Under the pieces are notes generated by a model. It searched no databases. It saw nothing but the letters and a program-made list of their open reading frames with translations, and was not told the DNA's origin. The position numbers and the translations under genes were made by a program. Positions 1 through 10,033 of a stretch of DNA of 64,000 bases are shown here, piece by piece (within the stretch, counting starts at the first letter, position 1; each line of letters starts with the position of its first letter). Origin of the DNA: JBPRGH01 sp051418055 (GTDB taxonomy: Bacteria; Bacteroidota; Bacteroidia; Cytophagales; Cyclobacteriaceae); NCBI GenBank assembly GCA_051418055.1, contig JBPRGH010000103.1, positions 93,054 to 157,053 on the forward strand. The letters are read 5' to 3'.

Positions 1-1745
1 TGTATTTTATCCGGCTTAGCAATTGGACCGATGATTTTATTAACAGTTTCCCTTATTTCAGCAATAAGATTTTCTTCCGAACGTCTCTCCAAATCACAAA
101 TAACATAGGCGTAGATCCCCTGCCCTTTTATATCATGGGGATAACCCACAACTGCCGATTCAATCACCTTAGGGTGCTCATTAATTGCGTTCTCCACTTC
201 TGCTGTCCCCATACGATGGCCGGAGACATTAATTACATCATCCACACGTCCTAATATGCGATAGTACCCATCCTCGTCTCTCTTAACGCCATCACCCGTG
301 AAATAATATCCTTTGAAGGAGGCGAAATAGGTTTGCCTGCATCTCTCATGATCGCCATAAGTAGTGCGCAGCATTCCTGGCCATGGGAATTTTACACATA
401 AATTTCCTTCAACACTGTTACCCCGTAGCTCTTTTCCATCATTGTCCAGAACAGCCAGCTGCACACCCGGCAAAGGCAAAGTTGCATAAGAAGGCTTTGT
501 AGGAGTGACACCGGCAATGGGGGAGATCATTATTCCGCCGGTCTCTGTTTGCCACCAGGTATCTACGATAGGACATCTTCCTTTGCCAATATGATCATGG
601 TACCAATGCCATGCCTCTTCATTAATTGGCTCCCCCACAGTGCCTATTACTCTTAATGATTTAAGGTCGTAAGGGCTAATAGGATCTGTGCCATGAGCCT
701 GTAATGCTCGTATTGCAGTAGGGGCCGTATAAAATTGATTAACCTTGTGTTTGTCGCATATTGACCAAAACCTGCCTGCATCAGGATAAGTAGGGATCCC
801 TTCAAACATTAATGTTGTGGCTCCTGCTAATAGCGGACCATAAACAATATAACTATGACCTGTAATCCATCCTACATCAGCGGTACACCAATATATATCG
901 CCTTGTGAATACTGAAATACATTTTGGAATGTATATTGTGTATAAACCATATAACCTCCACAGGTATGTACTACACCTTTAGGTTTACCGGTAGACCCAG
1001 AGGTGTAAAGGATAAATAACAGGTCTTCAGAATCCATTATCTCTGCTTTACTTTCTGAGCCTACACCGTCAATTGCATCATGCCACCATATATCGCGGCC
1101 CTCTTTCATACTAACTTCTTCTTTTGTCCTTTGGAGGACTATCACTTTTTCTATTGTTGAAGTATTCTCCAGGGCCTCATCCACTACTGCTTTTACCGGG
1201 ATTTTTTTAGCCCCTCTGAAATTGCCATCAGAGGTAAGAACCATCTTCGCCTTACAGTCATTGATCCTATCTGATAATGAGCTGGCTGAGAAACCTGCAA
1301 ACACAACTGAATGAACCGCGCCAATCCTTGCGCAGGCAAGCATGGCTACAGCAGCTTCAGGCACCATAGGCATATAGATTATTACCCGATCTCCTTTTTC
1401 AACCCCATGTTTTTTCATGGTATTGGCAAACTGCCCTACCATTTCATATAATTTCTTGTAAGTAATTGTTATGGCTTCCTCATCAGGATCATTAGGCTCC
1501 CATATAATGGCTGGTTTATCACCTAATGTAAAAAGGTGGCGCTCAAGTATGTTTTCCGTAATGTTAAGCTTCGCATTTGTAAACCATTTTATATCAGGCG
1601 CTTCAAAATCCCATTCAACCACCTTATCCCATCGCTTCTGCCAGTGAAAAGAATCGGCTATGCGGGACCAGAAATATTCCGGATCTTGTACACTTTTTGA
1701 ATATTCATGAATATACCCGCTCAAGCTTTGAATCTTATTACTCAT
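1..1745 (-). CDS. acs: acetyl-CoA synthetase, C-terminus cut by window edge
   Basis: AMP-forming acetate-CoA ligase, a cytoplasmic enzyme that activates acetate to acetyl-CoA through an acetyl-adenylate. The frame is open from an ATG at 1745 to the window edge, giving about 581 residues of a family usually near 630-650, so the end with the acetylatable lysine motif lies outside. Visible are the N-terminal ACS segment, the P-loop TSGSTGKPKG (around 965-1000), the DTWWQTETGG motif (around 545-575), the YFTGDG motif (around 300-330) and the hinge region RVDDVINVSGHR. It sits 238 bp downstream of ackA on the same strand, with a separate promoter likely. Together with ackA-pta it gives both the high-affinity and the reversible route of acetate activation. 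Confidence 0.96.
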   Translation of the reverse strand, partial: MSNKIQSLSGYIHEYSKSVQDPEYFWSRIADSFHWQKRWDKVVEWDFEAPDIKWFTNAKLNITENILERHLFTLGDKPAIIWEPNDPDEEAITITYKKLYEMVGQFANTMKKHGVEKGDRVIIYMPMVPEAAVAMLACARIGAVHSVVFAGFSASSLSDRINDCKAKMVLTSDGNFRGAKKIPVKAVVDEALENTSTIEKVIVLQRTKEEVSMKEGRDIWWHDAIDGVGSESKAEIMDSEDLLFILYTSGSTGKPKGVVHTCGGYMVYTQYTFQNVFQYSQGDIYWCTADVGWITGHSYIVYGPLLAGATTLMFEGIPTYPDAGRFWSICDKHKVNQFYTAPTAIRALQAHGTDPISPYDLKSLRVIGTVGEPINEEAWHWYHDHIGKGRCPIVDTWWQTETGGIMISPIAGVTPTKPSYATLPLPGVQLAVLDNDGKELRGNSVEGNLCVKFPWPGMLRTTYGDHERCRQTYFASFKGYYFTGDGVKRDEDGYYRILGRVDDVINVSGHRMGTAEVENAINEHPKVIESAVVGYPHDIKGQGIYAYVICDLERRSEENLIAEIRETVNKIIGPIAKPDKI

Positions 1746-1983
1746 ATTTTAAAATTTTATCTTTAACAGAAATTAGATGGTCAACTAATTTTTTATCTAT
1801 AGGATTATTTCTTAATGATATTTAAAAATAAATTTTTCCTAATCAATTCCCACATGTTTGGCACTTTAATCTCAGATTTTACAATATATACTCCTCTTTT
1901 TTGTAAAATTCAACAATGTCAAGGATATGGGATTAATATTAAGATTTTGACTTGTGCCGGTGGGTTTAAGTAAAATCCATTCT

Positions 1984-3159
1984 TTACTCAATAACTTTCT
2001 TTACCTCCATAGCAATTTGCTTCTCCTCGTCTGTAGCAATCACCAGCAGCGGAATTCGGGCATTTTCAGCTGATATATCCACAAATTCTTTACCAGCGGT
2101 TTGTTTATTTTTTTGCTGATCAATCTTAAAACCAAATGGCTCCATCCCCTGCATTGCATCTGCTCTTACTCTTGCACTATTCTCCCCCACCCCGGCAGTA
2201 AAAACCAGAGCATCTATTTCAGAAAGTTGTGCCAGATATGCCCCAATATACTGCCTAATCCTATAGGTATACATTCTCAAAGCCAGCTTAGCTGATTCGT
2301 CACCTTTATCTGCCTCCTCTGTTATGCCCCGTAAATCTGACTTACCCGCAATTGAGAGCAAACCGCTTTTCTTATTAAGCATTTTTTCAATTTCTTCAGG
2401 TGAAATATTATGATTCCTTATCAGGTGAAAGATCAGGGATGGATCAATATCACCGGAACGTGTTCCCATTATCAATCCGGGCAAGGGTGAAAATCCAAGG
2501 GTGTTATCAATTGAAAAACCATCACGTACAGCTGTAATACTGCAGCCATTTCCCAAATGTGCAATGATTAAATTAACTTCTTCCTTCTTAAAATGTTGCT
2601 GACAACGCCTGGTAATGTACTGGTGAGAAATACCATGGAAACCGTACTTACGGATTCCATAGTCGGTATAATAATTTTCTGGTATAGCATATCTATAAGC
2701 ATGCTCCGGTATTGTCTGATGAAAAGCTGTATCAAATACTGCTACCTGTTTTGCCTTTGGAAATTGCGCGGAGGCCATATTAATCCCCTCCAGATTGGCA
2801 GGATTATGTAATGGTGCCAGGGGTATTAAATCTTCAATTGCTTTTTTAACTGATTCATCAATTAGCGTAGTTTCCGAAAATTGGTCGCCCCCATGAACTA
2901 CCCGGTGGCCTATAGCCTGTATATCTGACTTTTCTTTAATTGAAGTACCCAGCAATTTTTTTACGATAAAATCAAATGCCTCAGCGTGAGTTTTGGCATT
3001 TAAAGGCCCTGACTCAGGCTCTTTGTCTATATCCTTGTGCTTATACGCCGGGGAACCTTCACCAATCTTTTCCACCAGTCCATTACAAACTAAATTAAGG
3101 TCGATGTTATAGAGCCGATACTTTACAGAAGAACTACCTGAATTTATAATAAGGATCAC
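1984..3159 (-). CDS. ackA: acetate kinase
   Basis: Interconverts acetate plus ATP with acetyl phosphate; cytoplasmic partner of Pta. The 391 residues match the family length. Key positions seen are the N-terminal INSGSSSVKY (5-14), HRVVHGG (85-91), catalytic Asp in FDTAFH (D143), GFHG (173-176), HLGNGCS (201-207) and GTRSGDIDP (232-240), so the ASKHA fold looks intact. The start is a GTG at 3159; the stop of pta overlaps it as GTGA (3156-3159), so translation is probably coupled. No ATG nearby would keep the INSGSSS motif, which decides the start. Confidence 0.97.
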   Translation of the reverse strand: MILIINSGSSSVKYRLYNIDLNLVCNGLVEKIGEGSPAYKHKDIDKEPESGPLNAKTHAEAFDFIVKKLLGTSIKEKSDIQAIGHRVVHGGDQFSETTLIDESVKKAIEDLIPLAPLHNPANLEGINMASAQFPKAKQVAVFDTAFHQTIPEHAYRYAIPENYYTDYGIRKYGFHGISHQYITRRCQQHFKKEEVNLIIAHLGNGCSITAVRDGFSIDNTLGFSPLPGLIMGTRSGDIDPSLIFHLIRNHNISPEEIEKMLNKKSGLLSIAGKSDLRGITEEADKGDESAKLALRMYTYRIRQYIGAYLAQLSEIDALVFTAGVGENSARVRADAMQGMEPFGFKIDQQKNKQTAGKEFVDISAENARIPLLVIATDEEKQIAMEVKKVIE

Positions 3160-5261
3160 GATTTATCAGAGTTTTGTGCCTGAATGGCTGTTATCATAAC
3201 TGTATTAATAATATCCTGTACCGTACAACCACGGCTCAGGTCATTGACAGGTTTATTAAGCCCCTGTATTACAGGACCGATGGCTATTGCACCTGTTTCT
3301 CGCTGTACCGCCTTATAGGTATTATTACCTGTATTAAGATCCGGAAAGATCAATACTGTTGCAAAACCTGCTACTTCAGAACCTGGGATTTTTTTAATAC
3401 CCACCTCCGGATCAACTGCGGCATCATATTGAATAGGACCTTCTACTTTAAGATCAGGCTGTGATTTTTTTACAATCTGAGTTGCTTCACGTACGCGCTC
3501 CACATCCGCTCCTTTGCCAGAAGTACCGGAGGAATAAGATAAAATCGCCACCCTGGGCTCAATACCAAATGCAGCACTGGTTTGTGCCGAGGCAATTGCT
3601 ATTTCAGCCAGCTCTTCCGCATTTGGATTAGGATTTATGGCACAATCCCCATACACCAGCACACGATCCTCTAAGCACATGAAAAATACTGAAGACACTA
3701 CATTATGGCCAGGCTTTGTCTTGATAATTTGTAAGGCAGGCCTTATTGTATGTTGGGTTGTATGGACTGCCCCGGAAACCATGCCATCGGCATGTCCTTT
3801 ATATACCATCATGGTGCCAAAATAGGATACGTCATTTATAAGGTCCTTTGCCATATCCATATTCATACCTTTATGCTTTCGCAATTCAACAAGGGTATTT
3901 GTATAATCCTTATAAAATTCAGATTTACCAGGATCTATGATTTCAAAACCTGATTTAGGGAATTGCAGGCCCAGCTTTTTTATCTGTTTATCTATTTCTT
4001 CATAATTACCCAATAAAGTAATATCTACTGACTGATGATTTAGTAAATATTCGGTTGCTTTTAGTATCCTGGTATCCTCACCCTCCGGTAATACTATTCT
4101 TTTCTTATCAGCTTTGGCATTTTCCTGTAATGAATAAATAAACATCCCGGGAGTTATTCCTTTGGATTTAAATGCTAGCACCCGTTCATTTAATGTCTCT
4201 GTATCCACATTTTCATCAAATACTTTCAGGCTAAGCTGAAGCTTACGCTCATCATCCTTATTTATCTTGCTCTTTACCCGGCTCACTGCCATAGCAGTAT
4301 CAAATGTGTTGGTTTCGACAGCCAGAATAGGTATTATCTCGTCCAGGCCGTCTAAAATTTTGCGAACTGATGGCTCAGGCCTGAACCCGCCGGTAAGGAG
4401 AATACCTGCCACACCAGGATAATTTGTTGAGATATGTGCTTGTAGTGATGCCAGTAAAATATCAACTCTATCTCCCGGTGTTATAACCAATAACTGATCT
4501 CTCATATTATTCAGGAAATTAGGGACCTGCATAGCAGCAGCCGAATAACTATAAATTAGCTGCGACATCCCATCACCCTCATATAAAATCTCGGCTTTCA
4601 GTGCATCCCTGATCTCCTGCATCGAAGGACTAGCTAAAATTTTATTTTCAGGAATAGCGTAGATCAATAGATTTTCAGGCAGTTCCTGCTTTACACGATG
4701 CAACAGATCTGATTTTTTAAGTGCGTCTACACGATTAATAATTATTGAAAGAACGCTACAATCGTTTTTTTCAAAAGAAGCTAATGCAATTTTTAAGTTG
4801 TTAATAGTCTCTTCTGAAGATTGATTATATGCACCCTCCACCAAAATAACGGGAGCTCCTAAATTTCTGGCAACTTCGGCATTAATATCAAATTCAAAAG
4901 CAGTATTATCCCCCTGAAAATCAGTTCCTTCTATAATAATAATATCGCACTGTTTCTCTATTTTTTTATAATGTTCAATTACAGATTCTATAAAATCATC
5001 CATTCTTCCCTGACCCAATAGTTTATTGGCTTCCTCTCGGGTGAAAGCATAACAGTCATTATATTCCAGCCTGTCGCCTATTCTTGAAAGTAGAAGGTCC
5101 AAATGTTCATCCCTTTCATCCTGTTGCCCACTTCCACGGATAATAGGCCTGAAAACGCCTACTTTACTGGTCTTTCTCATGGCCAAATCGACCATGCCTA
5201 AACTAATTACAGATTTTCCTGATTGTGATTCGGTAGTTGAAATGTATATGGATTTGGCCAT
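3156..5261 (-). CDS. pta: phosphate acetyltransferase, long form with BioD-like N-terminal domain
   Basis: Converts acetyl-CoA and phosphate to acetyl phosphate and CoA. The 701 residues are the long three-part form: an N-terminal BioD/P-loop-like domain (SQSGKS near 12-17), a central DRTGG-type regulatory domain (roughly 210-320) and the C-terminal PTA_PTB catalytic domain (about 365-700, beginning KRIVLPEGEDTRILKA, with SSGTSGKGADVERVREA). The first two domains are known in other long Pta proteins for regulation and oligomerisation. It overlaps ackA by 4 bases and is the first gene of the pta-ackA operon. The start ATG at 5261 is immediately followed by the P-loop strand, which supports it. 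Confidence 0.96.
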   Translation of the reverse strand: MAKSIYISTTESQSGKSVISLGMVDLAMRKTSKVGVFRPIIRGSGQQDERDEHLDLLLSRIGDRLEYNDCYAFTREEANKLLGQGRMDDFIESVIEHYKKIEKQCDIIIIEGTDFQGDNTAFEFDINAEVARNLGAPVILVEGAYNQSSEETINNLKIALASFEKNDCSVLSIIINRVDALKKSDLLHRVKQELPENLLIYAIPENKILASPSMQEIRDALKAEILYEGDGMSQLIYSYSAAAMQVPNFLNNMRDQLLVITPGDRVDILLASLQAHISTNYPGVAGILLTGGFRPEPSVRKILDGLDEIIPILAVETNTFDTAMAVSRVKSKINKDDERKLQLSLKVFDENVDTETLNERVLAFKSKGITPGMFIYSLQENAKADKKRIVLPEGEDTRILKATEYLLNHQSVDITLLGNYEEIDKQIKKLGLQFPKSGFEIIDPGKSEFYKDYTNTLVELRKHKGMNMDMAKDLINDVSYFGTMMVYKGHADGMVSGAVHTTQHTIRPALQIIKTKPGHNVVSSVFFMCLEDRVLVYGDCAINPNPNAEELAEIAIASAQTSAAFGIEPRVAILSYSSGTSGKGADVERVREATQIVKKSQPDLKVEGPIQYDAAVDPEVGIKKIPGSEVAGFATVLIFPDLNTGNNTYKAVQRETGAIAIGPVIQGLNKPVNDLSRGCTVQDIINTVMITAIQAQNSDKS

Positions 5262-5557
5262 TATCTTAAAGGGATTCAGGTCAAAGTTAATTATCCAGCT
5301 TCAAAATGAAACGGAATAGGTGATGATTATTATCTGTTTAAATGATGATTAATATCTTTTTAAAAAGAACAATTGATCTGCAAAATTGATTGATTATTTT
5401 AACCTATTAGTTCTGCGACGTGTAATTCAAAATTTGAAAGTGGTTACTATTAAATTTAATATTCTTTTAATCATCACAAAATAGTGAAACCACTGATGAG
5501 TGGGTAAGCAGGATAAATAATGCTGTAATTTAAATTTAGCGAAACGCAAGATAATTT
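5262..5557. other. intergenic region between pta and the MscS gene
   Basis: About 296 bases, A+T rich, between two minus-strand genes. It should hold the promoter of pta-ackA. I see no ORF with coding character, no tRNA and no strong hairpin followed by a T-run; a promoter cannot be placed with confidence. Confidence 0.5.
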
Positions 5558-6412
5558 TTATTCCATTTCCCTGTTCTTTGTATGATTCGACTTTAAATGC
5601 AAGTCCATTTGAGGAAAAGGTATGGTAATATTATTTGCAGCAAATTTCTGGCTGATGATCCTGCGGATGTCGCTTTTTATTTTCCCTATTCTAAAAATAT
5701 TTTTACTGAAGAACAACACCTGGAAATCCATCGACGAATTTCCAAAGTTCACTAGTCTGGCTTCTGTTAATTCCCTGTCGTAAATATCAGGATGCTCAAA
5801 CGCGCTTTCTTCAAGTACCTTTATAACCAGGTCTACATCACTTCCATAAGCAACACCCACATCAATCCGGAAACGCGTTTTCATTGACTGATGGCTCCAG
5901 TTTATTACCTTATTTGTTGTTATTAATGAATTGGGAATTATAACAGAAATATCATCTGTATTCAAGCCCTTGGAAGTTCGCAAACCAATTGTTTGTATTT
6001 TAACAACATCGCCATCTATTTCAAGGACATCCTCAACTCTTATGGACTTTTCTGAAAGTAAAATAATCCCTGATACCACATCATTAAAAGTTTGCTGTAA
6101 ACCAAGGCCGATCCCCACCAGTAAAGCAGCAGATCCTGCTATCAATACAGTTACTTTAATGCCAATGGCTTCCAGCAGAAAACCTATGGCAATTACCCAG
6201 ACCACATATTTTATTATCTGGAATAACGCATAAGCATTACCTGAGCCAAATTTATTTAACCTTTGTCTTCGAAATAGCGCTTTTTTTATCAGCCATAATG
6301 CAAGGGTTGCAATGACAAGGATTAAGATAATATTAACCAGGGTATAAATCCTGATCGTATAATCTCCTACACTAAGAATTTCAAATTCTAATATTTTCTG
6401 TAATGTTTCCAT
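5558..6412 (-). CDS. small-conductance mechanosensitive channel (MscS family)
   Basis: Inner-membrane channel that opens under membrane tension to release solutes during hypo-osmotic shock. Three hydrophobic segments lie near residues 18-40, 55-80 and 82-110; the last is the Gly/Ala-rich pore helix (LIAGSAALLVGIGLGLQQTF) followed by the beta-domain signature (VEDVLEIDGDVVKIQTIGLRTS). The C-terminal alpha/beta vestibule continues to the end. The frame is open up to 6454, but that start would add a non-hydrophobic Asn-rich leader, so the ATG at 6412 (METLQK) is preferred, giving 284 residues. It stands alone with its own control region upstream. Confidence 0.92.
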   Translation of the reverse strand: METLQKILEFEILSVGDYTIRIYTLVNIILILVIATLALWLIKKALFRRQRLNKFGSGNAYALFQIIKYVVWVIAIGFLLEAIGIKVTVLIAGSAALLVGIGLGLQQTFNDVVSGIILLSEKSIRVEDVLEIDGDVVKIQTIGLRTSKGLNTDDISVIIPNSLITTNKVINWSHQSMKTRFRIDVGVAYGSDVDLVIKVLEESAFEHPDIYDRELTEARLVNFGNSSMDFQVLFFSKNIFRIGKIKSDIRRIISQKFAANNITIPFPQMDLHLKSNHTKNREME

Positions 6413-6532
6413 TGAATTATTATTGTTCCAGATAACTTTTAGGCAAAGCAGCATCTGTAGCTGATATTGAAAGTATACAAATGTGATCGGTTTTGCAATA
6501 AAAAAGATGTCGGCTTTGACAGAATTAAATTA

Positions 6533-8722
6533 CTAAAGCATCAGTAAGCCCTCTTCCCTTAGGGTTCTCCAGGTTTTACTTTTTGCCATTGATATAAAAT
6601 CTGTTCCCACCTCGGCCTTATAGGAAGCCTTTATCTCACCTAATGTAGGGTTGTTTAATTCTGAAGGTATTAAGGCAGGCAATATCTTGTGAAGCCATTT
6701 CCCTTCTTCAATTGTGGTATGGAGGGATAAAGAGTGGCTTTTATTTTGAAAAAATAATTCTGCCCCCGGATATTTTTTTCCTTTTTTCCTTTTCTCGTAC
6801 TCAGAGATCAAAGGCTTATTCCCAAGCCAGACAACACGGGAATTGTCTTTAAAAGACCTCAAATCCTGATCCAGGATGGCAGATTCAATAAAATCATCGG
6901 GTATGGAGGTAGCAGGAACTTCAAAATCGAACCACTCCTGTAAAGGTATGTCAAAGCCTATACCATGCATAAAGTTAAAAAGTGCTTTTGTTAGTCCCGC
7001 GCCATACAGCTCGTGGTCACAACCTGCAGGATCCTCATGGATCAGATCATTATTAGCAAATGATTTCAACTCAGGGCCTACCCGGACCACTCCAAAAGCT
7101 TTGGGATCCAGCCCTACGGGACTATGGGCCGTCATGGCAAACAGATGCCAAAAACCAGACTGAATAACGCCATTGAGGAATAGCTGCCTGACCATTTCCA
7201 AAGAATCAATAGTCTCCTGTGCAGTCTGAGTAGGAAATCCGTACATCAGGTAAGCATGCACCATAATGCCGGAAGCGGTGAAATTATCCGTAACTTGTGC
7301 CACCTGTGATATAGTTACTCCTTTTTTCATCATTGCCAGTAATCTGTCGGAAGCAACCTCCAAGCCACCGGAAACAGCTATACAACCTGAAGCTTTTAAC
7401 AGCCTGCACAGATCAGCAGTAAAGCTTTTTTCAAATCTGATATTTGCCCACCAGGTAACAGACAGATTTCTACGAAGGATCTCCAGTGCGAGCTCTTTCA
7501 TTAATGCCGGAGGGGCAGCTTCATCAACAAAATGAAAGCCGGTTTCTCCTGTGGCATTGATCATCTCTTCCATTCTGTCGCACAGTAAGGAAGCATTTAC
7601 AGGTACATAATTGTTAATATAATCAAGTGATATATCACAGAAGGAGCATTTTTTCCAATAGCAGCCATGTGCCATTGTAAGCTTATTCCACCGGCCATCA
7701 CTCCACAAGCGATGCATAGGATTTATAATTTCAATCACCGATAAATAACGGTCCAGCAAAAGATCCGAATAATCGGGAGTGCCTGTTTTATTAAATGGAA
7801 TGTCACCTTCTTTTCCTGAATTTATATAAGTAACATCACCATCTTTAAGTAAAAATGTTCTTTTTAGCCCATTTTCTACTCTCTCCCCATTAAAATATTC
7901 AAGCAAATTCAGTAAAGGCCTTTCCCCATCATCTAAGGTTATATAGTCAATATATTTAAAAACCCGGGGATCACTCAGAGAGCGTAATTCCGTATTAGGA
8001 AAGCCTCCGCCCATTATTACCTTTATATTAGGATGTTTCTCTTTAATAAATTTACCGCAACGAAAAGCTCCGTACAGGTTGCCGGGAAAAGGAACTGACA
8101 GGCATACTGCTTCAGGCAGGAATGCCTCCACTTTCTTTTGAAGTATACCGGTGGTGACATCATCAATAAAGCTGGGCTCAAGATTTAAAGCTTCCTCCAA
8201 CTCGTCAAAGGAAGTAGCAGATCTTCCCAGTCTCTCCGCATAACGGCTAAAGCCAAAATTAGGATCGATGGTTTCTTTGATCAGATCAGCAAGATCTTCA
8301 AGGTATAATGTTGCCAAATGTCTCGCTTTATCCTGGATGCCCAGAGAGCCAAATGCCCATTCCATATCATCCAGCTGCTGAAAACGTGCAGCCTGCGGTA
8401 AAAAATCTCCCTCACAAATATTATAGGCAAGCGTAGGGTTCTTATACTGTAAAAAGCGGATGACAGGATCTATGGTATTCACATATTCCTTTTCGAGACT
8501 GATCATCCGTAGGGAATTGTCTGAAAATCCTGTTGACATTGGTATTTTGGCAAAGACAGCTTTTAAACCCTCTTTTGAAAATATTTCAAGAATGACTTCA
8601 ATGCCAAGATCAGCCTGGTAAGAAGGGACCTGAAGTGTGTTTAAAAAACCTTTAATATAGGTAGTGGCGGGATAAGGTGTATTGAGCTGGGTGAATGGAG
8701 GGGTAACTAATAAAACACGCAT
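6533..8722 (-). CDS. B12-binding-type radical SAM protein
   Basis: Predicted 729-residue iron-sulfur enzyme using S-adenosylmethionine; substrate unknown. The N-terminus (MRVLLVTPPFTQ, then a Pro-rich stretch) and the central ICMGGGFPN-like segment (VIMGGGFPNTEL) have the look of a cobalamin-binding-like Rossmann domain. The radical SAM core begins with GCYWKKCSFCD: cysteines at about 354, 359 and 362, spaced C-x4-C-x2-C rather than the usual C-x3-C-x2-C. A GGLEVASDR segment and AYLMYGFPTQT follow as expected for the TIM barrel. The frame extends to 8776 but the added residues look unlike a conserved N-terminus, so the ATG at 8722 is chosen. It ends 84 bp from the downstream-facing stop of the flavin oxidoreductase gene and probably follows it in transcription. 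Confidence 0.85.
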   Translation of the reverse strand: MRVLLVTPPFTQLNTPYPATTYIKGFLNTLQVPSYQADLGIEVILEIFSKEGLKAVFAKIPMSTGFSDNSLRMISLEKEYVNTIDPVIRFLQYKNPTLAYNICEGDFLPQAARFQQLDDMEWAFGSLGIQDKARHLATLYLEDLADLIKETIDPNFGFSRYAERLGRSATSFDELEEALNLEPSFIDDVTTGILQKKVEAFLPEAVCLSVPFPGNLYGAFRCGKFIKEKHPNIKVIMGGGFPNTELRSLSDPRVFKYIDYITLDDGERPLLNLLEYFNGERVENGLKRTFLLKDGDVTYINSGKEGDIPFNKTGTPDYSDLLLDRYLSVIEIINPMHRLWSDGRWNKLTMAHGCYWKKCSFCDISLDYINNYVPVNASLLCDRMEEMINATGETGFHFVDEAAPPALMKELALEILRRNLSVTWWANIRFEKSFTADLCRLLKASGCIAVSGGLEVASDRLLAMMKKGVTISQVAQVTDNFTASGIMVHAYLMYGFPTQTAQETIDSLEMVRQLFLNGVIQSGFWHLFAMTAHSPVGLDPKAFGVVRVGPELKSFANNDLIHEDPAGCDHELYGAGLTKALFNFMHGIGFDIPLQEWFDFEVPATSIPDDFIESAILDQDLRSFKDNSRVVWLGNKPLISEYEKRKKGKKYPGAELFFQNKSHSLSLHTTIEEGKWLHKILPALIPSELNNPTLGEIKASYKAEVGTDFISMAKSKTWRTLREEGLLML

Positions 8723-8806
8723 ATTCAACAGGCTCAATTTTGCTTCTAAATTTCGTAAACAAAAAATTAAAGCCAATGATTCATTAGAAATATTTATATC
8801 ACAAGG

Positions 8807-9850
8807 TTAATTCACAACTGAACCCACCGCCTTCTTCACAGCAGGAGCTACCTTTGTACCCAGCAATTCAATAGCGCGCATTACTTTTTTATGCGGCAGG
8901 TTGCCTACGCTGATATGCAGCAAAAACCTGGTGTTTCCAAAAAGTTCGTATTCAAATAATATCTTATCGATCACCTCCTGCGGGCTTCCTACCAGTAAAG
9001 AACCTTCGGGAGAGCGCATCATATCATAATGCTCCCGGTTCATCCCGGACCATCCGCGTTCACGGCCGATCTTGCTCATCACATATGCATAAGGACCATA
9101 ATAATCGTCAGCGGCCCTTTGGGAATCATCACCAATAAAACCATGAGAATTAATTGCAAGCTGAAATTTTGCTGTATCATGTCCTGCTTTTTTATAGGTT
9201 TCCCTGTACAGCCTTGTAAAAGGTTCAAACCGCTCCGGCATCCCGCCAATTATGGCCAGCGCCATGGGTAACCCATAATTTGCAGCACGGACCACCGATT
9301 CCGGAGTGCCGCCTATTGCCACCCATAATGGCAATTCTTTCTGATAAGGTCTTGGATAAATACCACGATTATCTATTGAAGGACGATGTTTCCCCTTCCA
9401 GGTGATTTTTTCACTCTTGTTTAATTCATAAAGAAGCTGGAGCTTTTCTGCAAACAAGGTATCATAATCCTTCAGGTCCTGACCGAAAAGCGGAAAAGAT
9501 TCTATAAAAGATCCCCGGCCGGCAATGATCTCTGCCCTGCCTTTTGAAAGCAGGTCCACATGAGCAAAATCCTGAAAAACACGTACCGGATCATCTGAAC
9601 TTAAAACAGTAACAGCACTGGAAAGCTTTATCTGCTTTGTTTTAACAGCTGCAGCACCAAGTACTACCGCGGGTGAAGAAACAATAAAATCAGGACGGTG
9701 ATGCTCGCCCACACCGAAAACATCCAGCCCCAGCTGGTCGGCCAGCTCAATCTCTTCCATCAAATTGCTAATTCTTACCTGTGGATCAATAAGCTTGCCC
9801 GTTGCCGGATCAGGGGTATTTTCAACGAAAGTGGTAATTCCTATTTCCAT
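8807..9850 (-). CDS. LLM-class flavin-dependent oxidoreductase
   Basis: Luciferase-like monooxygenase fold of 347 residues; enzymes of this family use reduced FMN or F420 to oxidise varied small molecules, so the substrate cannot be named. Family traits seen: an N-terminal MEIGITTFVENTPDP strand, ELADQLGLDVFGVGEHH (about 36-52), a barrel strand with SSAVTVLSSDDPVRVFQDFA, RAEIIAGRGSF and the late GSPQEVIDKI. A his-pair (GEHHRPDF) near residue 50 lies where the active site forms. It is the first gene of a probable two-gene unit with the radical SAM gene and faces the alpha/beta hydrolase gene across a region that carries two palindromes (9944-9992). Confidence 0.9.
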   Translation of the reverse strand: MEIGITTFVENTPDPATGKLIDPQVRISNLMEEIELADQLGLDVFGVGEHHRPDFIVSSPAVVLGAAAVKTKQIKLSSAVTVLSSDDPVRVFQDFAHVDLLSKGRAEIIAGRGSFIESFPLFGQDLKDYDTLFAEKLQLLYELNKSEKITWKGKHRPSIDNRGIYPRPYQKELPLWVAIGGTPESVVRAANYGLPMALAIIGGMPERFEPFTRLYRETYKKAGHDTAKFQLAINSHGFIGDDSQRAADDYYGPYAYVMSKIGRERGWSGMNREHYDMMRSPEGSLLVGSPQEVIDKILFEYELFGNTRFLLHISVGNLPHKKVMRAIELLGTKVAPAVKKAVGSVVN

Positions 9851-9943
9851 AATTACATGTTGTAACGCCTTTTGGAAAAATAAAGTTGAGCCTCAGGTGA
9901 AATTCTTTTTCCTTCATGTAATCTACTCTAAAACTTACGAAAA

Positions 9944-9992
9944 GAAAGTTGCAAACTTTCATCTATTTTTAGGCTTAAGTTGGAAACTTAAG
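9944..9992. promoter_or_regulatory. two tandem same-core palindromes, candidate operator
   Basis: In the divergent region between the flavin oxidoreductase and hydrolase genes lie GAAAGTT-GCA-AACTTTC (9944-9960) and CTTAAGTT-GGA-AACTTAAG (9974-9992). Both contain AAGTTGNAAACTT and their centres are 31 bp apart, close to three helical turns. This is the arrangement expected of paired sites for a dimeric repressor. An intergenic repeat family is the main alternative. Confidence 0.4.
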
Positions 9993-10033
9993 GCAGATTA
10001 GCGGATAGGGCAACAAAGAAAACATGTAAAAGA

